Source: Hydrogenophaga sp. | Lineage (GTDB): Bacteria; Pseudomonadota; Gammaproteobacteria; Burkholderiales; Burkholderiaceae_C | NCBI RefSeq assembly: GCF_026125825.1 | Contig: NZ_JAHCKK010000012.1 | Location: 1 to 64,000, forward strand | Length of the DNA: 64,000 nucleotides | Direction: 5' to 3' | In this document: in pieces, positions 46,823 through 54,619 of the stretch | Layout of the letters: every line of letters begins with the position of its first letter | How positions within the stretch are numbered: position 1 is the stretch's first letter | The notes under the pieces: generated by a model | Told to the model about the DNA's origin: nothing | The model's input: the letters and a program-made list of their open reading frames with translations, nothing else | Database searches by the model: none | Position numbers and translations under genes: made by a program

Positions 46823-47809
46823 GTGAGCACTGTGCAACCCGCTTTGCCCGGCACCGAGAGCACCCGCATTGGCGTGGCCGTGGGCGATCCCAATGGCATC
46901 GGCCCGGAAATCGCCGTGCGCGCGGCGCTGGCCTTGCATGCCGCCACGGGTGAGCGTGCGGTGCTGTTGGCCGAGGACTGGTTGATCGCCCGTGTCTGCG
47001 AGACGCTGCAGTTGCGGCAGGACGCCGCCGCGCACGCCTTTGACGTGCATCACTGTGGCGCGCTCGCCCGTGAAGACTGGCAGCCGGGGCGCATCAGCGC
47101 CGCCGCCGGTGCGGCCACGGTGGCCTACGTGAGGGAGGCCGTTGCGCTGCGCCGTGCGGGAGCGATCGGCGCCGTGGGCGCCGCGCCTCATTGCGAAGCT
47201 GCCGTCAATGCGTCGGGCACCGCCTTCTCGGGCTACAGCGGCCTGGTGGCCGAATTGCTGGGCGTACCGAGAGGCCAGGCGCATTTGTTTCTGGAGGCGC
47301 AGGGGCTGCGCGTCGTCCACTGCACCTTGCACGAGAGCGTGCAATCGGCCGTGCAGCGATTGAACCCAGCCATGGTGTATCGCGCCGCCCTGGCGGCGCG
47401 CGAGACGCTGCAACTCTGGGGCGTGGCCGAGCCCCGCCTGTGCGTGGTGGGCATCAACCCCCATGCCGGTGAAGACGGGCTGTTCGGCGAAGAGGACGAA
47501 CACGTGACCAAGCCCGCCGTGCGCGCCATGCGCGCGCTCGGCTGGTCGGTAGACGGTCCGATGGCTGCGGACGTGGCCCTGTCCGAGCGACAGCACGATG
47601 CCTACGTCGCCATGCTGCACGACCAGGGGCATATCGCCGTGAAGATGCTCAGCCCCAAGGGCGCGACGGCCTGGGTGGCTGGCATCCCGCTGATTTTTGC
47701 CAGCGTCGGCCACGGTGCTGCTTTTGACATTGCCGGCCAGGGGCGCGCCGATGCGACGGCCCTGTCCGACACCCTGGTGCTGCTGCACCGCGCACTGACC
47801 ACACCATGA
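46823..47809 (+). CDS. PdxA-family dehydrogenase, TphB-like (cis-dihydrodiol dicarboxylate dehydrogenase)
   Basis: A 328-residue (332 from a TTG at 46811) protein of the 4-hydroxythreonine-4-phosphate dehydrogenase family. It has GVAVGDPNGIGPEIAVRAAL at the N terminus, NPHAGEDGLFGEEDEHVTKPAV with a metal ligand, and YVAMLHDQGHIAVKMLSPKGATAW. In the tph operon this fold oxidises and decarboxylates the terephthalate dihydrodiol to protocatechuate, and its place directly after the oxygenase subunit genes argues for that job here rather than for vitamin B6 synthesis. Confidence 0.87.
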   Translation: MSTVQPALPGTESTRIGVAVGDPNGIGPEIAVRAALALHAATGERAVLLAEDWLIARVCETLQLRQDAAAHAFDVHHCGALAREDWQPGRISAAAGAATVAYVREAVALRRAGAIGAVGAAPHCEAAVNASGTAFSGYSGLVAELLGVPRGQAHLFLEAQGLRVVHCTLHESVQSAVQRLNPAMVYRAALAARETLQLWGVAEPRLCVVGINPHAGEDGLFGEEDEHVTKPAVRAMRALGWSVDGPMAADVALSERQHDAYVAMLHDQGHIAVKMLSPKGATAWVAGIPLIFASVGHGAAFDIAGQGRADATALSDTLVLLHRALTTP

Positions 47810-48810
47810 GCACCTGTACCCTGGAACTGCCCGGCCGTGCGCCAATTCGTTTCGAATTGGACCCCGCCCTTACCGTGCTCGATTCGGCCGCCAAGGCTGG
47901 CTGGGAGCTGCCCCATTCCTGCCGCCGTGGCAACTGCGAGAGCTGCCGCGTGCAGGTGCTCGACGGTGAGATGAGCCCACCCGCACAGAACGGCACGGCG
48001 CTGTTGTGCACCAGCCGCGCCCGTGGTGACATTCGGCTCGCCGTCGACCGCGCTGAGCCGGTCAGCACCACCACCCGCAAGACCGTGCAGGCCAGGCTCT
48101 ATCGCCTGCGCATGGCCGCGCCCGATGTGGCCGTGGTGGACCTGCGTTTTCCCGCGGGTGTCAAGGTGCCGTTCAAGGCCGGTCAGTACCTGCAGGTGCT
48201 CCTGGACGGAGCCGAGCCGCGGAGCTTCTCCATGTCGAACGCGCCCAAGTCGTCCGACAGCGTTCAACTGCAGGTGCGGGTGATGCCTGGCAGCCTGTTT
48301 GGCGAGCGGGTGCTGCCCTCGCTCAAGCCTGGAGACCCCGTGACCGTGGAGTTGCCGTTGGGGGATTTCTACCTCAGGGAAGGCCCTGCGCCCGTCATCA
48401 TGGTGGCCGGCGGCACGGGCTTTGCGCCCATGCAGTCGATCTTGGAGGACGCTCTGGCCAGGCAGAAAGACCGCTCGTTCACCTTGTACTGGGGGGCGCG
48501 AAAGGCCGACGGCCTCTATGCGCTGGAGCAGGTGAAGAAGTGGCAGCAAAAGTTCGCCCACTTCCGCTTTGTCGGCGTGCTGTCCGATGACGACAGCGAC
48601 CATGGCATGCGCCGAGGCCTGGTGCACGAGGCGGTGCTGGTCGACCACGCCGAGCTGGCGCACCACCAGGTTTATGTGTGCGGTGCCCCTGTGCTGGTCA
48701 GTGCCGCCAGGCAGGCGTTCACTGCGCAACGCGACCTGCCGCCCGGGCAGTTCTACGCCGATTCTTTCGCCACGGTCGGCAGTGGCAGCGTCCTGCCTTC
48801 ATCCGCCTGA
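47806..48810 (+). CDS. Oxygenase reductase component, TphA1-like
   Basis: A 334-residue electron-transfer protein with an N-terminal plant-type 2Fe-2S domain (C39-x4-C44-x2-C47 in SCRRGNCESC, then C68 in LLCTSRA), an FAD domain (PRSFSMSNAPKSSD) and an NAD domain (MVAGGTGFAPMQSILE, YVCGAPVLV). It feeds electrons from NADH to the Rieske oxygenase. The ATG overlaps the previous stop by four bases. It is the last gene of the operon. Confidence 0.93.
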   Translation: MSTCTLELPGRAPIRFELDPALTVLDSAAKAGWELPHSCRRGNCESCRVQVLDGEMSPPAQNGTALLCTSRARGDIRLAVDRAEPVSTTTRKTVQARLYRLRMAAPDVAVVDLRFPAGVKVPFKAGQYLQVLLDGAEPRSFSMSNAPKSSDSVQLQVRVMPGSLFGERVLPSLKPGDPVTVELPLGDFYLREGPAPVIMVAGGTGFAPMQSILEDALARQKDRSFTLYWGARKADGLYALEQVKKWQQKFAHFRFVGVLSDDDSDHGMRRGLVHEAVLVDHAELAHHQVYVCGAPVLVSAARQAFTAQRDLPPGQFYADSFATVGSGSVLPSSA

Positions 48811-48901
48811 TCGGCTGGAAAGCCGGCAGGCGACAAGTCGGGTTGCTCCCCACCACGCTTGGGCATTGGCGTCTTGCGCCCGCGCGGGTCGTTTGAGCAA
48901 C

Positions 48902-48926
48902 AAAAAAGCCCCTGCACTGCAGGGGC
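48902..48926 (-). terminator. Terminator oriented leftward, probably of the interrupted tRNA-Ser gene
   Basis: GCCCCTG-CACTG-CAGGGGC (48908-48926) is preceded on the plus strand by AAAAAA, so on the minus strand the hairpin is followed by TTTTTT, a complete intrinsic terminator. It lies 11 bases past the tRNA-Ser 3'-tip sequence, which also reads on the minus strand, and no other leftward gene precedes it. Confidence 0.6.
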
Positions 48927-48937
48927 CTCAGACTCGC

Positions 48938-48951
48938 TGGCGGAGAGGGTG
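48938..48951. repeat. Left attachment-site repeat (attL) of the genomic island
   Basis: TGGCGGAGAGGGTG occurs here and again at 62861-62874. Its complement CACCCTCTCCGCCA matches the acceptor-stem 3' end plus CCA of bacterial tRNA-Ser genes. P4-type integrases recombine within tRNA 3' ends, and one lies 400 bases to the right. A partial extra TGGCGGAGA copy follows at 48958-48966. Confidence 0.7.
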
Positions 48952-49351
48952 ACTGCTTGGCGGAGACTTCACCTCGTATCAACCCGTCCCAGATTGCGTG
49001 TTGATCAGCAAAGTCTGACTTCGATCTAGTGCTCATTCTGTCTCGCTGCATCTCGCCCAATCGCATTTGGAACGATGGGTGAGAGGATGGGGTGAATCAC
49101 CTGCTATGACGCCACGTCACGGTCAGCTATGACGCCCTGACACATTGCATTCTCGCTATGAAAATGCTCCAATTTCTCACCTCGATCATGCATCCCATGG
49201 TCGCTCGATCGATGTCCCAGATGATGGTCTGATTCGGCGCTTTCCATCAACTCGGTTGCCTCAAGTCACCTGCGTGACTGCGCTCGAAATTGCCCAGGAA
49301 ACCCTCGGTACAGAGGTGCATCGAATTGGATTTTCATGAATGGGTAAATAG

Positions 49352-50587
49352 ATGGGTAAGGCAAAAGAGATGGGCGCGCTGGAGGTTTCCCGAATCGCGC
49401 GTCGAGGCATGAACTTCGTGGGTGGCGTCGCCGGCCTGGGGCTGAACGTGAATACCGGAGGTTCCCGGAGCTGGGTATTCCGTGCCCGTGTGGCCGGCGT
49501 GCGGCGCGACATGGGGCTGGGTGGCTATCCGGACGTGACGCTCGCCCAGGCGCGTGAGCTTGCGCGCGTTGCACGGGCGAAGATCCGAGCCGGGGTCGAT
49601 CCGATCGAAGAAGCCCGCGCGGCCCGCAGTGCACTGATCGCTGCTCGCATGTCGGCGGTGAGCTTCAGCAAGGCGACCGAGCAGTATCTTGAGGCCCACG
49701 AGGCTGGCTGGAGCAACCCGAAGCACCGCCAGCAGTGGGAGAACACGCTCACCACCTATGCTGGTCCGAAGATCGGGCAGATGCTGGTGCGTGACATTGA
49801 GCTGCCGCACGTGCTGTCGGTGCTGGAGCCGATCTGGCGCGAAAAGACCGAGACGGCCTCTCGCCTGCGTGGTCGCATGGAGTCGGTGCTGGATTGGGCC
49901 TCGGCGCGGGGCTACCGCTCAGGCCCGAACCCGGCGCGCTGGAAGGGCCATCTGGACAAGCTGCTGCCGGCGCCGGGGCGTATTGCCAAGACGGACCACC
50001 ACCGCTCGCTGCCCCACGAGGACATGCCGGCCTTCTTCGCGGCGCTGCGTCAGCAGGATGGGTCTGGTGCGCGAGCGCTGGAGTTCGCGATTCTCACCGC
50101 GGCTCGCTCGGGTGAGGCCAGGGGAGCCACCTGGGAAGAATTCGACCTTACGGCGGGCAAGTGGGTGATCCCGGCCGGTCGGATGAAAGCGAAGAAGGAG
50201 CACCGTGTGGCTCTTTCGGCACAGGCGGTGGCGCTGCTCAAGGCGCAACAAGAACTGCGCGTCAGTGATTTCGTGTTCCCCTCGCCGAAGGAGGACGGCA
50301 TGCTCAGCGATATGACGCTCACGGCCGTGCTGCGGCGCATGAAGGTGGATGCGGTCCCACACGGGTTCCGATCGACCTTCCGAAACTGGACGGCTGAGAC
50401 GACCAACTACCCGCGCGAGATCGCCGAACTTGCGCTGGCGCACACCGTGGGCTCCGAGGTTGAGCGGGCCTACATGCGCTCGGACCTGTTCGAGAAGCGC
50501 AGGGCGCTCATGCAGGACTGGGCGGATTTCGTGAGCGGTGCTGGCGCAAGAGCGTCAAAGGGGCATGTGCGGTCTCTTCGTGGCTAG
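49352..50587 (+). CDS. P4-type tyrosine integrase of the island
   Basis: A 411-residue site-specific recombinase. The N-terminal DUF4102-type arm-binding domain contains NVNTGGSRSWVFRARVAGVRRDMGLGGYPDVTLAQAREL, followed by the SAM-like core-binding domain (KHRQQWENTLTTYAGPKIGQMLVRDI). The catalytic domain has arginine I in TAARSGEARGATW, HxxR in PHGFRSTFRNW, and LAHTVGSEVERAYMRSD with the late histidine and nucleophilic tyrosine. It sits just inside the left att repeat, directed inward. The ATG at 49352 is itself part of an ATGGGTAA direct repeat that may bind the integrase. Confidence 0.94.
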   Translation: MGKAKEMGALEVSRIARRGMNFVGGVAGLGLNVNTGGSRSWVFRARVAGVRRDMGLGGYPDVTLAQARELARVARAKIRAGVDPIEEARAARSALIAARMSAVSFSKATEQYLEAHEAGWSNPKHRQQWENTLTTYAGPKIGQMLVRDIELPHVLSVLEPIWREKTETASRLRGRMESVLDWASARGYRSGPNPARWKGHLDKLLPAPGRIAKTDHHRSLPHEDMPAFFAALRQQDGSGARALEFAILTAARSGEARGATWEEFDLTAGKWVIPAGRMKAKKEHRVALSAQAVALLKAQQELRVSDFVFPSPKEDGMLSDMTLTAVLRRMKVDAVPHGFRSTFRNWTAETTNYPREIAELALAHTVGSEVERAYMRSDLFEKRRALMQDWADFVSGAGARASKGHVRSLRG

Positions 50588-50818
50588 CAGGTGATGGTGG
50601 TACTGCCTTATTCCCTCGGAAAGCACCTTTCGTGCCTGAAGTGAGCGTGCAGAAGGCTCAGGGGCATTGCCTCTGGCGATTCAAGCTAGTAGGGAAAATT
50701 TGTAGCGCCCCTGTGGGCCCATGTCTGACGAGGAAAACGCGCGTGGGAGGGGGGTACAGCAATTTGTAACGTGACTAGGGGAGGGTGGTCGCCGTGGCCT
50801 CGCTTTTCCAAAAGTCAC
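50588..50818. other. Intergenic region after the integrase, possible replication or excision control region
   Basis: No gene is supported. AATTTGTAGCG (50697-50707) and AATTTGTAACG (50761-50771) are near-identical copies 64 bp apart, and a G-rich run lies between them. With a replication-initiation-factor gene close downstream, an origin could be here, but nothing proves it. Confidence 0.3.
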
Positions 50819-51085
50819 ATGTTGAGCATCGATTCTGGCACTGCTGCCTCGAAATGGTCGGGCAAGGATACTTCGCTCCTACGCGAGGCGCACATCGTAC
50901 AGATGCTGGCAATTTCCCGCGCCACCTGGTGGCGTTGGGTCAACGCAAACCCTGAGCTTCTGACGCCCATTCGCCTGGGCCGCAATTCGACCCGCTGGCG
51001 CGCGTCGGCTGTGCAGGCCTTCGTCGAGCAGGCCGAGCAGCGTGGAGCGAAGCCGCATGGCTCGAAGGGTGATACCAGTGCCTGA
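50819..51085 (+). CDS. AlpA/excisionase-like helix-turn-helix protein
   Basis: An 88-residue protein whose core SLLREAHIVQMLAISRATWWRWVNANPELLTPIRLGRNSTRWRASAVQAFVEQAEQRG is the AlpA/MerR-like winged HTH found beside P4-type integrases (helix, wing, then W-R at the end). Such proteins activate integrase or act as excisionases. The ATG at 50819 fits the family better than the in-frame GTG at 50771. It is followed, with overlap, by a replication-initiation-factor gene. Confidence 0.85.
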   Translation: MLSIDSGTAASKWSGKDTSLLREAHIVQMLAISRATWWRWVNANPELLTPIRLGRNSTRWRASAVQAFVEQAEQRGAKPHGSKGDTSA

Positions 51086-52148
51086 TCGCGAGATCAACTC
51101 ATCCTTCGCTGTAACACGGGGGGGAGATGCGCCGGGCGAGCGGGCGATGCCGGGCATCGGGATGGACGCGATCCAAGAGGAGACGACCGTCTCGCATGAG
51201 GTGCTGGTGGCCGCGGGGGTCATGCCCCCGGCACCGGGCTCGCCTCCACCGCGGGTGCAAATCGACTGGCTGCACATCACCGGGCAGCTTTCCGTGGCTG
51301 TTGTGTGCCGCACCCTGGAGTCGATCCTAGGGGAGCCCGTGATCACGAGGCTCGGCCCCGGCCTCATGGGGTATGCCACCCGCTACGCACTGATGGTGCG
51401 CGAAGGGCCAAAGCTGATCACCATCGGCGCCTTTTGTGAGGGTGAGGCCCAGCGCGCCTGGAATCTGCTCCAACTCAACGCGCATGGCTGCGGATTGCTA
51501 GGGACCAAGTGGGCGGGGATGCTCGGTTGGCTCATGACCGTCCGCGTGCGCATCACGCGCATCGATCTCGCCGTAGATTTTCATCAAGGCGAGCATGACG
51601 TCGATGAAGGCGTGGAGCTGTACAAAGCCGGCGCCTTCGCTGTGCGCGGCCGCCAACCCAAGTGCTCCCTGGCGGGCGACTGGCTTCACGGTCGGGATGG
51701 CCGCACCTTTTATGTCGGGCGTCGTCCCAATGGCAAGCTGCTGCGCATTTACGAAAAGGGGCGCCAACTCGGTGACCTGAAATCACTCTGGGTGCGTTGG
51801 GAACTTCAGCTCGGCAACAAGGAGCGCGATCTGCCGCTGGGCATCCTGATCGATCCCGCCTCCTTTTTCGCTGGTGCGTACCCGCCGCTGCAGAAAATTC
51901 TGCAGGCTGCGCCGATCAATCTGCCAACGCGGGCGACCGAACGCACGGCCGACCTTTCGCGTCGTCTGCATCACCTCCGCGCCTCCTACGGTGCCACCCT
52001 GGCCGAGACGATGGGCCTCGCTGGTGCCACCCCAGAAGGTGTCGTCGATGCCCTCCGTGGTCCTCAACCTCAAGCGCGCGATCCACCCACTGCCGACGGC
52101 CTCACGTGGGCAGCTGTGCTGGCGCTGTTGAATCGGCGCGGCGGCTGA
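51057..52148 (+). CDS. Replication initiation factor domain protein (phage/plasmid Rep_trans type)
   Basis: About 363 residues from the ATG at 51057 (a GTG at 51042 also fits). The RVQIDWLHITGQL beta strand, RVRITRIDLAVDFHQGEHDVDEGV, the FYVGRRPNGKLLRIYEKGRQLGD segment and WVRWELQLGNKERDLPLGILIDPASFFAGAYP match rolling-circle-type replication initiation factors seen in filamentous phages and mobile elements. YEKGRQLG could hold the nicking tyrosine. It suggests the island can be copied, or has an extrachromosomal stage. It overlaps the AlpA-like gene by 29 bases. Confidence 0.8.
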   Translation: MARRVIPVPDREINSSFAVTRGGDAPGERAMPGIGMDAIQEETTVSHEVLVAAGVMPPAPGSPPPRVQIDWLHITGQLSVAVVCRTLESILGEPVITRLGPGLMGYATRYALMVREGPKLITIGAFCEGEAQRAWNLLQLNAHGCGLLGTKWAGMLGWLMTVRVRITRIDLAVDFHQGEHDVDEGVELYKAGAFAVRGRQPKCSLAGDWLHGRDGRTFYVGRRPNGKLLRIYEKGRQLGDLKSLWVRWELQLGNKERDLPLGILIDPASFFAGAYPPLQKILQAAPINLPTRATERTADLSRRLHHLRASYGATLAETMGLAGATPEGVVDALRGPQPQARDPPTADGLTWAAVLALLNRRGG

Positions 52149-52225
52149 CAACGTGAGGTTACGAGAGCTTCGCCAAAAAACGAGGCGCTCCAAATCCTTC
52201 TCCTTAAACCAAATGAAACTTAAAT

Positions 52226-52639
52226 ATGAAAAAATCGTACGAAGAAGTGCTGAACCGAGCTGTCCTGATCCTGATGGCGATCGCAGCTCAGGGCGCAACC
52301 ATCACCTACAAGGATCTGGCGCTCTTGCTGGGGCTCCCCATTACCGGGCTGAACTGCGGACAGCGCAGCGAGTTGCAACGCCTGTTGGACCTGTTGATCG
52401 TGATCGGCATCAAACGCAAACTGCCGCTGCTGCCGCTGATCGTGGTGCGCCGTGATACTGGGCAACCGGGCCAAGGTATCGAGCCCGTGTTGCGGGCCCT
52501 CGGAATCGCTACTGAGGCGGACTTGGCTGACCCCGTCGAGCGCGCAAAATTGGTGAAGGTGGAGCAGCAGCGCGCCTACTACTACTGTCAGCACGCTGCA
52601 AACGACAACCGCTACGTGATCCAGGCTGTGGGCGGTTGA
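52226..52639 (+). CDS. Island hypothetical protein with a possible winged-helix N-terminal half
   Basis: A 137-residue protein I cannot assign. The first half, YEEVLNRAVLILMAIAAQGATITYKDLALLLGLPITGLNCGQRSELQRLLDLLIVIGIKRK, reads like a helix-turn-helix domain. The second half has a basic-hydrophobic strand LPLLPLIVVRRDTGQPGQGI and a tyrosine-rich end QRAYYYCQHAANDNRYV. It is monocistronic, between the Rep gene and an intrinsic terminator. Confidence 0.6.
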   Translation: MKKSYEEVLNRAVLILMAIAAQGATITYKDLALLLGLPITGLNCGQRSELQRLLDLLIVIGIKRKLPLLPLIVVRRDTGQPGQGIEPVLRALGIATEADLADPVERAKLVKVEQQRAYYYCQHAANDNRYVIQAVGG

Positions 52640-52689
52640 TGCCAAGAATGTAGGTTGGGACGACGTTCCAGAGTTGCCTCGCCTTCAGC

Positions 52690-52718
52690 GCCGCCCAGAA
52701 CTCATCTGGGCGGCTTTT
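52690..52718 (+). terminator. Rho-independent terminator
   Basis: GCCGCCCAG and CTGGGCGGC form a perfect 9-bp stem around a 7-base loop, followed by TTTT. It ends the transcript of the hypothetical gene at 52226. Confidence 0.85.
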
Positions 52719-52817
52719 CCGTTTCCGCTGTCGACAACGTCGGGTCATGCTGTCAGTAAAACGGGCCTACAGCATCGCTCCGTGCGAGCAGGTCAAAATG
52801 CCGTCATCGATGACTAA

Positions 52818-53642
52818 ATGGCGGAGAACGAGGTGGCACGAACGATTTATGAAAAGCCGACCAGGGCGCTGTTGAAGGACATGCTCATGGCCTGGAACCT
52901 GCAACCGGGTGAAACCTTCCACGCGCAGCGCGCCGTGGAGTGGTTCGCGCAGAATTATCCCAAGCTCAAGGCCGGTAGCATCATTGCCCACTTGGTCCAA
53001 GCATCGACCAACGACCGAAGCCGGCTTCACCACCCGGCCACGAACACCTCGGATGACCTGCTGTTCAGGGTCGGCTCGCGGGAATACCGGCTGTACGTCC
53101 CGGGGGCCGATCCCGCTCCCATCCATCAGCCGGCAAAGGTCCAGGTGTCCATGGCAGATGGCAGATCAATGTCGGTGACTCAAGAGGAGGAAGAGGATGC
53201 TGGTGCTGCGGTGGACGCAGCACTTGCGGGCTCGTCCCAGTTCGCCCTTGAGAAGGATCTACAGCGCTACCTTGCAGACAACTTGCATCTCATCGAGCCA
53301 GGCCTTGCGCTATTCCAGGACGAAGACATTTCCGGCTTCGAGTACCCGGCAGGCGGTGGTCGAAGGATTGACATCTTGGCTAAGGACAAGGCTGGCGGGT
53401 TCGTTGTGCTGGAGTTGAAAGTTGAGAAAGGCTACGACCGTGTCGTCGGCCAGTTGCTGCGTTACGTCAACTGGGTGCGCAAGGAGCTCGCCGAACCTGG
53501 TCAGCGCGTGCGGGGTGTCATCATCTGCCGATCCATGACTGAAGACCTGATCTTGGCTTGCGCGAGCGTCCCAGACGTTGAGCTGTTCGAGTATCAACTT
53601 TCGGTTAGTGTCAAGAAGGTGCCGCCGCTCGTATTGCCCTGA
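52818..53642 (+). CDS. NucS-type PD-(D/E)xK endonuclease-like protein
   Basis: A 274-residue protein. The C-terminal half is a NucS/DUF91-type nuclease domain: FALEKDLQRYLADNLHLIEPGLALF, then RRIDILAKDKAGGFVVLELKVEKGYDRVVGQLLRYVNWVRKELAEPGQRVRGVIIC, in which D of RIDIL and ExK of VVLELKVEK are the catalytic residues. The N-terminal half is helical and may bind DNA (QRAVEWFAQNYPKLKAGSIIAHLVQ). NucS itself handles mismatches in archaea and actinobacteria; island-borne relatives are often near defence genes. The 3' end overlaps the convergent MOSC-fusion gene by 49 bases. Confidence 0.8.
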   Translation: MAENEVARTIYEKPTRALLKDMLMAWNLQPGETFHAQRAVEWFAQNYPKLKAGSIIAHLVQASTNDRSRLHHPATNTSDDLLFRVGSREYRLYVPGADPAPIHQPAKVQVSMADGRSMSVTQEEEEDAGAAVDAALAGSSQFALEKDLQRYLADNLHLIEPGLALFQDEDISGFEYPAGGGRRIDILAKDKAGGFVVLELKVEKGYDRVVGQLLRYVNWVRKELAEPGQRVRGVIICRSMTEDLILACASVPDVELFEYQLSVSVKKVPPLVLP

Positions 53643-54454
53643 AGTGGCGCAGAGGGCAGTGTGGTGCAAGCTCTATGTTCGACGGCATCTTGCAATGCTC
53701 CAGATGGCGGAAGGTGAGCTCTGACGTCAAAGAGTTCGTTGCCAGTCCATAGTTTGGCTGTGGAAGCGCTCGCGTTGGACGCCACTCGGTTTGCTAGTGT
53801 TGCGGGCAGTCGCGACAGCACACGCGGAAAGGCCCTGCAGTACGCACTGGGCACGCCGGCCAAGTCTGCTAGTTGCCTGAAGCTGATTCGATGACCTTCA
53901 GGCACTGTGCGTGCGACTTGCAGCACGCGGCTCTGCCAATCGTCGCTGATTGGGGGTATGGATGAACGATATACCTGGATCGTGTCACCACGTTGGATTT
54001 GCCCTCCACGTACCACCCTAGCCAGCATGCCACGCAGCCCTCCGATAGTTTTGAGTGTTCCAGGACATCGACGTTCTAGCAAGCTACATGGCTCGCAGTT
54101 GAATGTCATCCAAATGATCACCTCGTTTCCGATATGCACAAGGTCTCCAGACTGCAAACACTCAGTAGAAAAGTCCACTAACAAGTTTTCTCTAAGCGCA
54201 GCGTCGGGCAGCGCCCAACGCTGGTAGGCGACCTCTCCTGCAATAAGTAGCTGACGAGGCGACTGCGGAGAGGCGTGCCGGTCCCCCGCCAGACCGTAGC
54301 CAGCAATTGCTTGGATGCAAGAAACCGGTCTGGGAGCAGGTTCATGGGCGAGCCTGACGTAGATGCCTATGAGGCTCCCTATGGACCGCCAGCGTGTAGG
54401 TCGCCGGATGTCTGCGAAAGTAGAAAACTCTGGGTCAGTCGTGTCAGAAATCAT
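53594..54454 (-). CDS. MOSC domain fused to an alkyltransferase-like (ATL) domain
   Basis: A 286-residue protein with two parts. Residues about 25-170 (IGSLIGIYVRLA...GYGLAGDRHASPQSPRQLLI..LRENLLVDF..CEPCSLLERRCPGTLKTIGGLRGMLARVVRGGQIQRGDTIQV) match a MOSC sulfur-carrier domain. Its CEPC cysteine is in the position of the conserved MOSC cysteine. Residues about 175-255 (WQSRVLQVARTVPEGHRISFRQLADLAGVPSAYCRAFPRVLSRLP) resemble the DNA-binding domain of O6-alkylguanine transferases, and the usual PCHR acceptor cysteine is absent. The fusion is unusual. The ATG at 54454 is preferred over a TTG at 54481. It could be a DNA-lesion or modified-base sensor, which is speculation. Confidence 0.75.
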   Translation of the reverse strand: MISDTTDPEFSTFADIRRPTRWRSIGSLIGIYVRLAHEPAPRPVSCIQAIAGYGLAGDRHASPQSPRQLLIAGEVAYQRWALPDAALRENLLVDFSTECLQSGDLVHIGNEVIIWMTFNCEPCSLLERRCPGTLKTIGGLRGMLARVVRGGQIQRGDTIQVYRSSIPPISDDWQSRVLQVARTVPEGHRISFRQLADLAGVPSAYCRAFPRVLSRLPATLANRVASNASASTAKLWTGNELFDVRAHLPPSGALQDAVEHRACTTLPSAPLQGNTSGGTFLTLTES

Positions 54455-54619
54455 CTGAATGCTCAGCAAAGCGTGCGGCAACCAATGTGGCGGCGCCCCT
54501 TCTGATGCTATTGTTCCCTATTCAAGCAACACGTTCTATGCGCAGGTCGACTTCGAGGCATACGCCTCCCGGAAGATCAGCGTTTGAGGTGCCACGAGGT
54601 AGGAAAAAGGAGGAGAGCG

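Larger units (their letters stand above)
48811..49351. other. 541-base gap: chromosome/island junction
   Basis: No credible gene. From left to right it contains a short CGGCT/AGCCG hairpin after the reductase gene, a strong hairpin with an adjacent A6 run (48902-48926), the 14-bp tRNA-Ser 3'-tip repeat (48938-48951), two copies of GCTATGACGCC (49103-49113 and 49126-49136), and two tandem ATGGGT-type repeats (49075-49095 and 49340-49360). AT content rises abruptly inside the island side. Confidence 0.6.

Noticed and set aside
46811-47809. PdxA family gene read as vitamin B6 biosynthesis
   Set aside because: Its position between the oxygenase small subunit and reductase genes, as in tph operons, makes a dihydrodiol dehydrogenase role far more likely.
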